64,000 bases of DNA from Opitutales bacterium (GCA_021772565.1 JAJFLR010000028.1:1-64000), one strand, 5' to 3'. Counted from the first letter of the stretch, positions 1 to 8,487 are shown. Notes: generated by a model from the letters alone, not told the origin. A program made the numbers and translations.

Positions 1-240
1 TTTCCAGTTATATTATAATGCTTCATAATTTTTCGGTATTGTTGATGAGATATCATCCCTTAACTCTGATTGCCTTCCGCCAAAAAGCTCCAGGCTTTTT
101 GACAAAACAATGGTAGGGATTTTTAATTGTCGTTAATAGGGAGTTCTAATTGTCGCTAGCCACCACTACCAGGAGCTAACATAGAATTGGGATTGAACAT
201 ACGATTTTAAAATCACAGCAGTATAACAGTTATTTTTGAA
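1..240. other. Gene-free left edge
   Basis: I see no supported reading frame or RNA gene here. The stretch is AT-rich, contains the small hairpin-like string AAAAAGCTCCAGGCTTTTT, and runs directly into the MITE-like repeat that follows. Confidence 0.4.
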
Positions 241-493
241 TATAGCGATTGCCATAAATCTTTTCATTTATAAAAAAATAATCATGGATCACCGCGTACA
301 GCCGTCGTAGCCAAAGGCTACTATGGCGCAGTCGGCTCATTTCATTCCTCGTGATGACAAATTGGTTGTCATTGCGAGCCCTGTGAATACAGGGCGCGGC
401 AATCTATCTAACTTACATTTCTCAATTACTGCATAAAATTTTCGGATAACACATTTTCATTTAAATACGAAAATATTTATGGCAATCGCTATA
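241..493. repeat. MITE-like element with 19-bp perfect terminal inverted repeats
   Basis: The left end TATAGCGATTGCCATAAAT is the exact reverse complement of the right end ATTTATGGCAATCGCTATA. The interior holds no ORF. It carries a second, nested sequence with GTCATTGCGAGCC and GGCAATCTATCT, which recurs in other gaps of the window. Size, perfect ends and lack of a gene fit a non-autonomous transposable element. A related element with slightly different ends lies upstream of the 498-aa lipoprotein gene. No cognate transposase is visible in the window. Confidence 0.75.
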
Positions 494-614
494 ACAATCG
501 TAAGAAAAAAATTTGTTATTCACTGTTATGATACTTAAGTCTACAGGATAAAAGTAAATTTGAAGCCGCAAGTTTTCATTACCAAATACATTTATAATTA
601 GGGTGAAAAAAGGG

Positions 615-750
615 GGGGCAAACGCAAAATATAAATATTTACCTGAAATTAAATTGCTGATTCAATTTTAGTGTCACTTCGTTTGTGTTTAACTAAATGT
701 ATTACTATTATTAACTATTACGTTAGTATTTAAATTTTGCGTTTGACCCC
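615..750. repeat. Inverted pair of the CAAACGCAAAATATAAAT repeat
   Basis: The left copy GGGGCAAACGCAAAATATAAAT and the right copy ATTTAAATTTTGCGTTTGACCCC are inverted relative to each other and enclose about 90 bp of non-coding AT-rich DNA. The same motif was seen only within the first 11 kb of the window. The pair ends just before the stop codon of the MazF-like gene. It is probably a small non-autonomous mobile element or its remnant. Confidence 0.6.
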
Positions 751-761
751 AACAATTCCCA

Positions 762-1100
762 CTAACTGTCGCCATACATTTCACTTATTAAGCGACGGAG
801 AGATGAGGCATGGGATGAAGAGAGCCGATCTATTTTTTTTACCAAACGTGATTTACTGATCGTCCTTATTTGGTCTACGGCTATTTCAGCAGCCTTGTCG
901 ATACATGTGATTTGTATACGAGAACGCCATTGTTGATGAATGCTTGTAGTGAGTGGACAAACTACAACGGTTTCAAGATAAGTATTCATTTCATCCATGC
1001 TGACAATCACAACTGGCCGAGTTTTATTAATCTCACTACCTCGAGTTGGGTTGAGATCAGCCAAATATATGTCATAACGTTTACAAATTTTCAAGGCCAT
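762..1100 (-). CDS. MazF/PemK-family toxin (endoribonuclease)
   Basis: This 112-residue protein has the MazF/PemK (CcdB-like barrel) layout. An N-terminal strand reading RYDIYLADLNPTRGSEINKT is followed by RPVVIVS, then VVVCPLTTS and a C-terminal DQIRTISKSRLVKK. Those are the conserved blocks of the family, in which the Arg after the P-T-x-G-S-E loop and the later Thr help cleave mRNA. The gene follows and overlaps the AbrB-type antitoxin gene by 20 bp, the classic order for a mazEF operon. Length is normal for the family. Target sequence specificity cannot be read from the sequence. The gene looks intact, so the module could be active. Confidence 0.9.
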   Translation of the reverse strand: MALKICKRYDIYLADLNPTRGSEINKTRPVVIVSMDEMNTYLETVVVCPLTTSIHQQWRSRIQITCIDKAAEIAVDQIRTISKSRLVKKIDRLSSSHASSLRRLISEMYGDS

Positions 1101-1332
1101 CGGCAGTTATCTCTTCCCATTCAGACCAGTTTTCTTTTTCTGCTTTCATATCGGCGAATGTCTGTTTCCAGGAAAGCTTTGCATCTTTTTTTAATGGTCT
1201 AAGCACAATCCGATCCTCTCGGCTTTCTAGTAGTAAACTTTCACGAATACCGTATTTATTCAGTAAATCGCGGTTTAAACGTATTCCTAAAGAGTTTCCA
1301 ATACGTGCCAATTTCACTTCTACAGATTTCAT
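1081..1332 (-). CDS. MazE-like antitoxin with AbrB/SpoVT DNA-binding domain
   Basis: The product is the cognate antitoxin of the adjacent MazF-like toxin. The N-terminal half (VEVKLARIGNSLGIRLNRDL) is a swapped-hairpin AbrB fold. In this family it dimerises and binds the operon's own promoter, so autorepression is likely. The acidic, Trp-containing C-terminal part (SWKQTFADMKAEKENWSEWEE) would wrap around the toxin. The ORF track starts 13 codons further upstream. I prefer the internal Met giving MKSVEVKL, because homologues begin right before this strand. That start gives 83 residues. Translation is coupled to the toxin by the overlap of the two frames. Confidence 0.88.
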   Translation of the reverse strand: MKSVEVKLARIGNSLGIRLNRDLLNKYGIRESLLLESREDRIVLRPLKKDAKLSWKQTFADMKAEKENWSEWEEITADGLENL

Positions 1333-1481
1333 AGTAATTACGGTAATTACTATTGGTGAGATGTCAACCATTTGTTTATAGTGATTGCCATAACTGTTTT
1401 CGTATCAAAATGATAATATATTGTCTGAAAGATGTATGCAATAATTGAGCAATTTATTCAGCAAACTAAATTTTGTTTTGA

Positions 1482-1506
1482 ATATTTATATTTTGCGTTT
1501 GACTCC
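1482..1506 (-). repeat. Single copy of the CAAACGCAAAATATAAAT repeat
   Basis: The string AATATTTATATTTTGCGTTTGACTCC is another copy of the short dispersed repeat, in the inverse orientation. It lies in the gap between the MazEF pair and a membrane-protein gene. That gap otherwise shows no gene. Confidence 0.6.
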
Positions 1507-1652
1507 TTTTTGTCTTCTTTGAGCCTTCACTAGCTATCTTCTTTCTGAGTGAAGATCCCAGAAATGCATCTATTATTTCATCATTCATTTAATTGATAAA
1601 AGGTTACTAAAATATATTACTCAACTTTTTGTAATTTTGTATTTTAAAGTTC

Positions 1653-2267
1653 TTATAATAACATCAGAGGAAATAGCATGATAAATAGTAAGGAAGAGAT
1701 TGGAACCAACATACAATACAAAAACAATTTGTTTTCCAAATTAGGAAACTTGATCATCAATATACTAAGGCATGTCATCATTAGAGATAAATCGACAATC
1801 CAACTGTTCTGTAGAAAAGAGATCATATCAATTGCCAATTGGCTGATTAATAGAATTTGTAAATGATTCAGTGTAAACGTTTCTTCGTAACCCGGTACTA
1901 CAAAGTTTAATACAAAAATAATAATGGCTAACATCAAATAGACTGCCATCCAATAAGTATAAATTTTGTATACCCTACTTCCAAAATTCTGAAAAAATTT
2001 AGAATTATTAATCAGATTTTTTTCAGTAAAAATTGGTAAAACTAATATGCTAAATATTAAAATTAAAAATGTGTTTAAAACCTTAGATTTCAGTGCTTTA
2101 TGTTGTGTCCAAATATGAACTAAGTTAGTAACGTAACTTAAAATACATAATGATGAGAATATGAAAGTTAAGATGAATAGAAGCAAAAGATTACTCACTA
2201 AAAAATACGATGTTACTAAAAGCAGACCAGATATTGATGAGACTCTGAGTATTACTTTATTTTGCAT
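1653..2267 (-). CDS. Hypothetical polytopic membrane protein
   Basis: I do not recognise this 204-residue protein. It is very hydrophobic with about six predicted membrane segments, for example LLLVTSYFLVSNLLLLFILTF near the N terminus and LFLYCMLVPISSLLFIMLFP at the C terminus. A short polar stretch (TEKNLINNSKFFQNFGSRVYK) sits in the middle. No catalytic motif is visible. It is followed upstream on the same strand by another small membrane protein, a broken lipoprotein gene and a K+ channel, so the four may once have formed a unit. The low-complexity AT-rich coding makes the call less certain. Confidence 0.6.
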   Translation of the reverse strand: MQNKVILRVSSISGLLLVTSYFLVSNLLLLFILTFIFSSLCILSYVTNLVHIWTQHKALKSKVLNTFLILIFSILVLPIFTEKNLINNSKFFQNFGSRVYKIYTYWMAVYLMLAIIIFVLNFVVPGYEETFTLNHLQILLISQLAIDMISFLQNSWIVDLSLMMTCLSILMIKFPNLENKLFLYCMLVPISSLLFIMLFPLMLL

Positions 2268-2345
2268 AAGGGATAATTAAATATTACAGTAGTTATATCA
2301 TACACAAATTAAATTCACTTAAATTATAGAAATAATTTTTCAGCG

Positions 2346-2807
2346 TCAATCCCACCACCAATTTAAAAAGTCCGAAGGCAATAAGATCATTAAAAGCAAA
2401 GATATTAAAAAGCTTAAATTATATATACTGATTAAAACTGAATAACTTTTAAGAATTTTCAAAACCAGTGATAATAAGATTAAAAAAGGTACTAGAAAAG
2501 TTGATAACATAAACAATATATACCAGTACATAGTAGTTATTTTAGCATGAACATTTAATAGCTGAGAAAACCCGGCATTGCCAATTACTTTTGGCGATCC
2601 ATCAATCGAATAGTTCATATGAACCACAAGAGAAAATATTAATAAGATATTTATAAGAGTTGGTAATATGGAAATTAAAAAATTACGGCGTGAACAACCC
2701 AAATCTTTCCGCGCATTGTATAGTACTAACAAAGAAGCAATTAAGCTTGGACCATTCCAAATAAACAAAATATATAATGCTACTAACATAATATTATTAT
2801 AGAGCAC
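2346..2807 (-). CDS. Hypothetical small membrane protein
   Basis: This 153-residue protein has about four hydrophobic segments, including ILFIWNGPSLIASLLVLYNA and LVPFLILLSLVLKILKSYSV. A soluble loop (NYSIDGSPKVIGNAGFSQLL) separates the pairs. The C terminus ends in WWWD. I do not recognise a family. It lies between the preceding membrane protein and the broken lipoprotein gene on the same strand, with short gaps, which suggests co-transcription. Function is unknown. Confidence 0.55.
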   Translation of the reverse strand: MLYNNIMLVALYILFIWNGPSLIASLLVLYNARKDLGCSRRNFLISILPTLINILLIFSLVVHMNYSIDGSPKVIGNAGFSQLLNVHAKITTMYWYILFMLSTFLVPFLILLSLVLKILKSYSVLISIYNLSFLISLLLMILLPSDFLNWWWD

Positions 2808-2833
2808 TATAGTATTAAATTCTATTTGTCCAA

Positions 2834-3214
2834 TTATCCAGAACCATCATCTTTTGCTATATCGGTAATAAGCCCTGCTTCATCTAATTTCTTATTAAAA
2901 TAGTTTTCAGATTCGACAACTTTGCTACTCTCAATTTTTATCTGGATGTAACTTTCATCTGGTAGTATAATAATGTAAAATTGAGCAGCTTTGCTAAAAT
3001 TTTTTTCATTGATAAAATCCTTTGTTGGCTCAAAGAATTCTTTGAGATTGTAATGATAGTCCAATCAACTCTTCTTTCTTGACTCCCTCTTTCAGGTAAA
3101 GTGTAGGATGATTATTGATATTAGTAACTGCAATAGCAGCATTTGATTCATAATTTTTTTCTACTTTACAAGCCACTAAAATAAATAATGCAACTTGGTT
3201 AGAAGGATTTTCAT
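2834..3214 (-). pseudogene. Frameshifted small lipoprotein gene
   Basis: The ORF track shows only a 76-residue TTG-started frame (YHYNLKEFFEPTKDFINEK...). Reading upstream in the other frames gives a normal-looking lipoprotein start, ATGAAAATCCTTCTAACC (MKILLTKLHYLF). A shifted frame then gives LFILVACKVEKNYESNAA, with a lipobox Cys. A second shift near EELIGL leads into the annotated frame. The pieces join into one protein of about 125 residues only if two single-base shifts are allowed. Either the gene is decaying or the assembly has indels in AT runs. The function of the intact form is unknown. Confidence 0.5.
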
Positions 3215-3284
3215 TTTGTAAGTTGAATGTTAATGTTACTAATACAGAAAAGTAATGCAGTTTGAATTTGGGTATATTATCAGG

Positions 3285-3992
3285 TTAGTTACCTATATCT
3301 TCATCTCTGATTACTTTTGTTAATGCTGAGGCGATTAAGCCGGAAGGAACCGCTACAATTCCAATGCCGATAATCATTACACCTGACGCAAATAATTTTC
3401 CCCCAGCGGTCAAAGGAAATGTATCACCATAACCGACTGTGGTCAATGTTACTACAGACCACCACAAAGAATGTAACACAGATTTGAATATCTCAGGTTG
3501 AGTCTCAAATTCGCAGTAATAGATTCCAACTGATGAAATATATAAAAAGACAATTGTTGCTATAAAAAATAGAATCATCTCTTCTTTAATACTAATAAAC
3601 GCTAACCTAAAGCGTTCCATAGCTTTTCCATAACGTAATATCTTAAATATTCTGAAAATCCTAAATAATCTTATAATTCGAATTGATCTCAAATCTATAC
3701 CACTCGCTATGTAAAACGGTAGGATAGCCAACACGTCGACAAGACCATAGAAACTAAAAACAAACCTAATTTTCTTATCAGTTATGACTATACGTAAAAT
3801 ATACTCAATGGTAAATAAAACTACAGTCACATTTTCAATAATATTTAGTATTGCAACTGTTGATTTACTTAGGTCAGGAATCGTTTCGAGAGTAAATGAA
3901 ATAAGGGAAATAATAATCAATGCTTGGATGAAGAGATCAAATATTCTTCCCATCTGAGTATCATTTCTTTCAACTATTTTTTTTACACTCAT
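3285..3992 (-). CDS. Voltage-gated potassium channel (six-TM Kv type)
   Basis: The 235-residue protein has the full six-helix voltage-gated cation channel plan. Helix S1 follows the N-terminal KKIVERNDTQMGRIFDLF. The S4 sensor has regularly spaced arginines (IRIIRLFRIFRIFKILRYGK). The pore helix and selectivity filter read WWSVVTLTTVGYGDTFP, the K+ signature TVGYGD. The last helix (FASGVMIIGIGIVAVPSGLIA) lines the pore. No RCK or cyclic-nucleotide domain follows, so it should gate on voltage alone. It acts in the inner membrane, probably in membrane potential control. Its length fits the short bacterial KvAP-like group. Confidence 0.93.
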   Translation of the reverse strand: MSVKKIVERNDTQMGRIFDLFIQALIIISLISFTLETIPDLSKSTVAILNIIENVTVVLFTIEYILRIVITDKKIRFVFSFYGLVDVLAILPFYIASGIDLRSIRIIRLFRIFRIFKILRYGKAMERFRLAFISIKEEMILFFIATIVFLYISSVGIYYCEFETQPEIFKSVLHSLWWSVVTLTTVGYGDTFPLTAGGKLFASGVMIIGIGIVAVPSGLIASALTKVIRDEDIGN

Positions 3993-4336
3993 TAGTTTCG
4001 TGGATCTAGTGTGTTTCGTAGTTACAAATTATATTAATTATTCATTTGCAAACCTCGATCTGACTCGAAGGCGCATAAGTCACTTTTTAGTTAATTTTTT
4101 ATGATTATCTAAAAAGTCCATAAGAATCTTGATGTCTGAAAGACAAAAAAAAGTGTCAAACGTAAAATATAAATATTATGAATAATATATAGGATGTTTA
4201 AATCGATTAGATTTTCCAATTATTAATCAGTAAGGGAAACGGGATAATTTATTTTGTTTTCTTATTAATAATAACTGTCAGTCAATACGATAAATATTGT
4301 CTAATATTTTTGAGCTTAATCACTTTTTGCATTCCT
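3993..4336. other. Gene-free gap with repeat remnants
   Basis: No gene is seen. The gap holds a diverged copy of the dispersed repeat (GTGTCAAACGTAAAATATAAAT). Further right lies TTAATAATAACTGTCAGTCAATACGATAAATATTGTC, which reappears near 9.55 kb as TTAATAACTGTTAGTCAATGCGACAAATATTGTC. The two strings look like parts of one longer, degraded repeat. Confidence 0.5.
4153..4178 (+). repeat. Copy of the CAAACGCAAAATATAAAT repeat
   Basis: GTGTCAAACGTAAAATATAAATATTA is a diverged copy of the dispersed motif. It is the left partner of an inverse copy that follows about 1.1 kb later, so the two bracket the FloA-like gene and a broken membrane-protein gene. Confidence 0.55.
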
Positions 4337-4861
4337 TTAAAAATTTATAGGTTCATCATCTGCATTAGTCACACCTTTACTTGCCATTGATATTACCTGA
4401 TCAACCAATGAAATACTTTTTTGTTTTCCTGCGAGTTGTCTTGCCGCCGCATTATCAAGATCAATCTGGATCCCACTATTTCCAGCAAGGACCATTCCAT
4501 CAACTAAATCAGTTAAATTACCGCCTGCCATATAATGGGTCTCTAATAATTGAGCATTCAAACTAAGTGAACTTATCTGGGCCTTCTTTAGACATTTAAT
4601 GATCAACCTAACAGGAGAATTACGAAAGAGCATCATTATTCTTTCAAGAAAAGAGATGTGATAGCACACTATAATTTTATCTTTTTCTTGGCTAGTTTCT
4701 CCTGATTGAATAGATCCTAAATCTGAATTAAATTCATCAACAATAGATTTAGCCTCAGATAAACTGCAATTAAGTTCCTTACGTATTGCAGCAATTGCAG
4801 CAATTTTATTTCCACTCAATATATGTTGTGTTGCTTCCTCTGATATTTGTTTGTTCATCAA
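4337..4861 (-). CDS. FloA (flotillin-like) fragment fused to an L7/L12-like domain
   Basis: The first ~50 residues (AIAAIRKELNCSLSEAKSIVDEF) resemble the ribosomal L7/L12 C-terminal fold that occurs in small uncharacterised bacterial proteins. From about residue 80 the sequence follows the region of flotillin-like FloA/YqfA proteins between their membrane anchor and their coiled part. It reads SPVRLIIKCLKKAQISSLSL, LETHYMAGGNLTDLVDGMV, then IQIDLDNAAARQLAGK. FloA usually has about 330 residues with an N-terminal hydrophobic anchor. Here the anchor and the long C-terminal half are missing, and the protein stops after 174 residues. It may be a stand-alone partner or inhibitor of a flotillin, or a relic. 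Family similarity was recognised by eye only. Confidence 0.6.
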   Translation of the reverse strand: MMNKQISEEATQHILSGNKIAAIAAIRKELNCSLSEAKSIVDEFNSDLGSIQSGETSQEKDKIIVCYHISFLERIMMLFRNSPVRLIIKCLKKAQISSLSLNAQLLETHYMAGGNLTDLVDGMVLAGNSGIQIDLDNAAARQLAGKQKSISLVDQVISMASKGVTNADDEPINF

Positions 4862-4969
4862 AAATTAATGTAAGATATAAAATAAATTCATTCCAATAAT
4901 CAATACAATCAAAATAGTAGTGTTGAAATATTTGTCGTATCAACTTGTTATGTCCCTCAGTAATTTCAT

Positions 4970-5209
4970 CTAGCCAATCAACTTATAATATTCTTCCTTA
5001 ATATCTTCATCAACTTCAACACCGGCATTACCACCATACAACCTATTATCTTGATCCTTGCGTGGTCCTGAAATCCAAAACTCTTCTCAAATTAAATTAG
5101 CTTTAAAAATAAGCAGTGGAGCTGCAATTACGAAAAGTGGAATATAAAGTATCATAAGCCAATAGTTCATAAAAAATTCAACTGCCTGAATGTATGGAAA
5201 AATTTTCAT
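4970..5209 (-). pseudogene. Small membrane protein gene with an in-frame TGA
   Basis: This frame is not in the ORF track because codon 41 is TGA. It starts at ATG with MKIFPYIQAVEFFMNYWLMI, has one clear membrane helix (MILYIPLFVIAAPLLIF), and reads KANLI-stop-EEFWISGPRKDQDNRLYGGN. It then continues for another ~30 residues to a TAG. The segment after the stop is as protein-like as the part before it, and a one-base change from TGG (Trp) would explain the TGA. A recent nonsense mutation is most likely. Readthrough or recoding cannot be excluded from sequence alone. Family unknown. Confidence 0.5.
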
Positions 5210-5285
5210 ACGATTATAATATTATTTAGGCTAAAGTGGAAAATTTAAATTTGGTTGTCAATCATTGCGATTGATATTGTCCCTG

Positions 5286-5306
5286 TTTATATTTTGCGTT
5301 TGAACC
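5286..5306 (-). repeat. Copy of the CAAACGCAAAATATAAAT repeat
   Basis: TTTATATTTTGCGTTTGAACC is an inverse copy of the dispersed motif. It is preceded by GCGATTGATATTGTCCCTG, matching the sequence before the copy near 10.7 kb (GCGAGAGATATTGTCTATG). The repeated unit is therefore longer than the core. Confidence 0.6.
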
Positions 5307-5332
5307 TTTTATATTTCTCTTAATTTGGAACG

Positions 5333-8002
5333 TTACTGCCAAATATCCTGCCTTTTAACTTTATCATGAAATGTTGTAGAAAAGGCTTTCATCTTCGCTT
5401 TCAGAAGTCTTTTACGCCCTTCTGGTGTACGTGTATAAATAAGTTCTGAAAGACTAACATTTTTACACCAAGACTTATAAAAGATCATTGCATACTCTTT
5501 TTTGACGGCAAACCTCATAGGTAAAGCATGGTAATCATCTCTCATTGCACCTAAAAATTTTCCTTCGCGAAGAATCATATATCTTGGGTTTTTGATTGGT
5601 GCCAAAATCTCAGTCAAACAATCGGCAAATAGTGAAGACTCATAAAAAGTAGAACCTGATAATGAAAGATAGTATGTACCATCAACATGTTTTGTGACAT
5701 TAACTTTCATTTGTCGAATAGAGGTATCAATAAATCCTGCCTGACATAATGCTTCCGCCAAGGATTGGCCAATTTGTTTTAAAGCACCATCAATAGGTAA
5801 ATATAGAAAAAGTATTTTAATTACAGATAATGTTTTTGGTAGTGTGTAAATAAGAGCACCAATAATTGCTGCCAAAAAATATAACAATAATTGCGAACCT
5901 GATTGAGGCTCTAAATAAAAAACTGACGCTACTACAGCAATAAAAATTCCAGTAATTTGCACTAACAAATAACTAAGAGAATGCTTCAAAATGAAACCAC
6001 GGAGTTTGGGTGTTTTATTAGTTTTAACAGATGGAATAACTCGAGCTGTTTCATCAAGAGTCAATGCACTATTCCATCTTTCGCTAATAGTCTGTAACTT
6101 GTGAAATCGATGTGACATTTGCCTGTTATTACTAGTGATTGGAGCTATTTCACTGAGAGCGTTATAAGATGGGTTTACATTGGTATTCATTCGATCAAAA
6201 CCACTCTCAATGGTTAATTCTTTCTCAGATAGTCCGACAAAAGTTTCAAAGCGTTTTTTTAAGTTATTATAATCACTCCAACCGGTAAATGATTTAGTAT
6301 TTATTGCAACAAGGTGCCAAATCGAACTTGTCTTTTTTAAATCATTTTTGTTGATTCTTATTGCGCGACCACGCATTTGATTGGTCAACATAAATGAACC
6401 TACAGTACTAGCAAGAACCAGTGAATTAATTGCAGGTGCGTCCCAACCTTCACCTAATAATGAACGAGTACCAATAATTACTTTTATATCACCATTCACC
6501 AACAAAGCAGTAAAGGCATTTGTTAGTTGGTTTAGAGGACCTGTTACTATTAGATACTCCTTGTTAGTTTGTAAAGGCTCAAACTTAATTTTAATTTTAT
6601 CAACATGATTAAGTAATATTTGCAGCTTGTTAGCGGGAATTATGCTTAACCGTCCAGTGAGTAAGCTTACCTGATCAGAAATAGGAGATGAAAATGCTAT
6701 GGACTTAAATAGAGGCCATGCTCCTAAATTAATATTTCCAGTGTCTAATCCGGATGTCAGTGACTCATCTCGAATATAATCTGTTAAAAACACTTGACGT
6801 AGACTCTCACCTCTATGTTCGTATTCGAGCTTGTGAATAGTGTTGCAAGCTTCAACTTTGGAAGAGCTTAGAGAAAGAGATCTTTCTATTCTCCTTGATC
6901 TCTCTAAAGAAAGTTCTCGTTTATGCAAAAGCTCAGATGTTTTGAGTTGTTTTTTTAGATGATCAACAAATTTTTTCTGATCCTCATTATGTTGATATGT
7001 TTTTGAAAATAGCATAGCTTCAACGAGAACTTGCCACCAATGACGTCCTATTTCTGGGATATCTGCATTAGTAAGATCCAATAGCTCCATAAGGCCTTCA
7101 TGGTCAGGAAACTCCTTGGCTTTCATGAAACTCAGAATAGCTATAGCAATTTCTGGCTCTCTGATAACTTCTTGATCAATTTCAGAAGAATGTAGCCAGG
7201 GATGCGATAATACTATTTCCCCAAATACTTTATTATCAAACAAAGTATTGCAAAGCGTTAAAACTCTATCGTCGTATTCTTTTATCTGATTTTTTTCGAT
7301 GACTGATGCATCGCAAGCCCATATAAAATCCTGATGAGCACAAAGGGTTCCGGCTTTAACTAGCTCTGGAACAGAAATCTCTTCATCAATAGAACCACAT
7401 AATTGTTCATACCTTACCCATTCATGACCTTCTGAATCATATGGTGGGGTTGCAGTTAATGATACAAGTATAATATCTGAAAAATAATCACAAATTTTTT
7501 CCAGTACCTTCCACCATTCCGCTCTGAGATGATGTGCCTCATCCAAAATAAGAACTTGAATATTATTCTCTTCAATTACTTTTATAAAACTATTTAACTC
7601 ATCATCTTTTAGACCAGTATCTTTTTCAAGCAATAGACCTTCATCTTTTTCAGAGTCCAAATCATCAGCAAATTTAGCATGTAATGCTTGATAGGTAATT
7701 GAAGTTAAAATTTTAGGATTCATAATAGAATTACTCACCCAATCTAGTTGAGTAACGTCATCAATATCACAAAAGTCTTTCAAACGTGAAATCCATTGAT
7801 CTCGGATAACTCTAGTTGGTGATAGAACCAAAGTTGATTTCCCTAAAAGTCTAAATACTTCTAATCCTAAAGTAGTTTTACCAGCACCCGGTGCAGCAAC
7901 AACGTGTAGACGTTGATCATTTAAATGATCCTTTAATGCCTGTAATACACGCTCTTGATAAGGACGCCAAGGATAGCGGAACTTTAATGTTTCAAATGGC
8001 AT
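5333..8002 (-). CDS. SF2 (DEAD/DEAH-type) helicase with C-terminal membrane segments
   Basis: The 889-residue protein is a superfamily 2 helicase or translocase. The N-terminal core starts with a Q-like segment (YPWRPYQERVLQALKDHL). Walker A (VVAAPGAGKTTLG), motif Ia (LVLSPTRVIRDQW), Walker B (VLILDEAHHL) and motif III (LVSLTATPPYD) follow. The second RecA domain has VIIGTRSLLGEGWDAPAIN and the arginine-finger motif QMRGRAIR near residues 520-565. After about residue 680 come two or three hydrophobic helices (ITGIFIAVVASVFYL, LLLYFLAAIIGALIYTLP), unusual for a helicase, then a soluble tail. It may be a membrane-tethered nucleic-acid machine, possibly for defence or DNA uptake. That role is speculation. 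The gene seems complete and stands alone. Confidence 0.85.
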   Translation of the reverse strand: MPFETLKFRYPWRPYQERVLQALKDHLNDQRLHVVAAPGAGKTTLGLEVFRLLGKSTLVLSPTRVIRDQWISRLKDFCDIDDVTQLDWVSNSIMNPKILTSITYQALHAKFADDLDSEKDEGLLLEKDTGLKDDELNSFIKVIEENNIQVLILDEAHHLRAEWWKVLEKICDYFSDIILVSLTATPPYDSEGHEWVRYEQLCGSIDEEISVPELVKAGTLCAHQDFIWACDASVIEKNQIKEYDDRVLTLCNTLFDNKVFGEIVLSHPWLHSSEIDQEVIREPEIAIAILSFMKAKEFPDHEGLMELLDLTNADIPEIGRHWWQVLVEAMLFSKTYQHNEDQKKFVDHLKKQLKTSELLHKRELSLERSRRIERSLSLSSSKVEACNTIHKLEYEHRGESLRQVFLTDYIRDESLTSGLDTGNINLGAWPLFKSIAFSSPISDQVSLLTGRLSIIPANKLQILLNHVDKIKIKFEPLQTNKEYLIVTGPLNQLTNAFTALLVNGDIKVIIGTRSLLGEGWDAPAINSLVLASTVGSFMLTNQMRGRAIRINKNDLKKTSSIWHLVAINTKSFTGWSDYNNLKKRFETFVGLSEKELTIESGFDRMNTNVNPSYNALSEIAPITSNNRQMSHRFHKLQTISERWNSALTLDETARVIPSVKTNKTPKLRGFILKHSLSYLLVQITGIFIAVVASVFYLEPQSGSQLLLYFLAAIIGALIYTLPKTLSVIKILFLYLPIDGALKQIGQSLAEALCQAGFIDTSIRQMKVNVTKHVDGTYYLSLSGSTFYESSLFADCLTEILAPIKNPRYMILREGKFLGAMRDDYHALPMRFAVKKEYAMIFYKSWCKNVSLSELIYTRTPEGRKRLLKAKMKAFSTTFHDKVKRQDIWQ

Positions 8003-8094
8003 TAGCTAAATTTTATATTTTATTATTTTACTACATCATTTAATACAATCCTTAAAAATAGCGTTATTTAAATAGTTAATTGTATATTGAAATT

Positions 8095-8487
8095 TTATTC
8101 AGTATCACTGCTAGTTGGCTCCTTCAAATTAAACGTTGATTTACAATTCATACAAGTGGCTTTTCTAGATTTTAAAGGAACTAACAATCCCAAAACAAAA
8201 AGAAAGATTCCAGTGATGGTTGACAGTGGAATTAGATAAACTTTATCTGAAAAACATTCAGGACATTGCAAAATTCCCTTTTCATTTTTTAATCCAAGAA
8301 TTTCCTGAGCTTCTGTAAAGTCACTTTCAGCAACTTGAAGACGAACACCGCCAATTGCATTTGTAAATAACGAGTTCAGATGAACTGTATTCTCATCAGC
8401 TACGAAGGCATTTATCCCATTACCTTCAAGTAATGCACGAACTGTATGAGCTTCTATAACCGAATTATATGTTCGAATTGTTTTCAC
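8095..8487 (-). CDS. DUF2007-domain protein with zinc ribbon and membrane helix
   Basis: Residues 1-70 (MKTIRTYNSVIEAHTVRALLEGNGINAFV...VRLQVAESDFTEAQEIL) match the DUF2007 'putative signal transducing protein' pattern. It is followed by a split zinc ribbon, CPECFSDK and CMNCKSTF, with one hydrophobic helix (TITGIFLFVLGLLVPL) between the two Cys pairs. The start is GTG, overlapping the stop of the tiny HEPN-like frame upstream (ATGTGA), so the three genes with the nucleotidyltransferase are translationally linked. The biochemical role of the family is unknown. Confidence 0.75.
   Translation of the reverse strand: MKTIRTYNSVIEAHTVRALLEGNGINAFVADENTVHLNSLFTNAIGGVRLQVAESDFTEAQEILGLKNEKGILQCPECFSDKVYLIPLSTITGIFLFVLGLLVPLKSRKATCMNCKSTFNLKEPTSSDTE

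Noticed and set aside
870-1202. 110-aa plus-strand ORF over mazEF
   Set aside because: Antisense shadow of the clear MazF-like and MazE-like genes.
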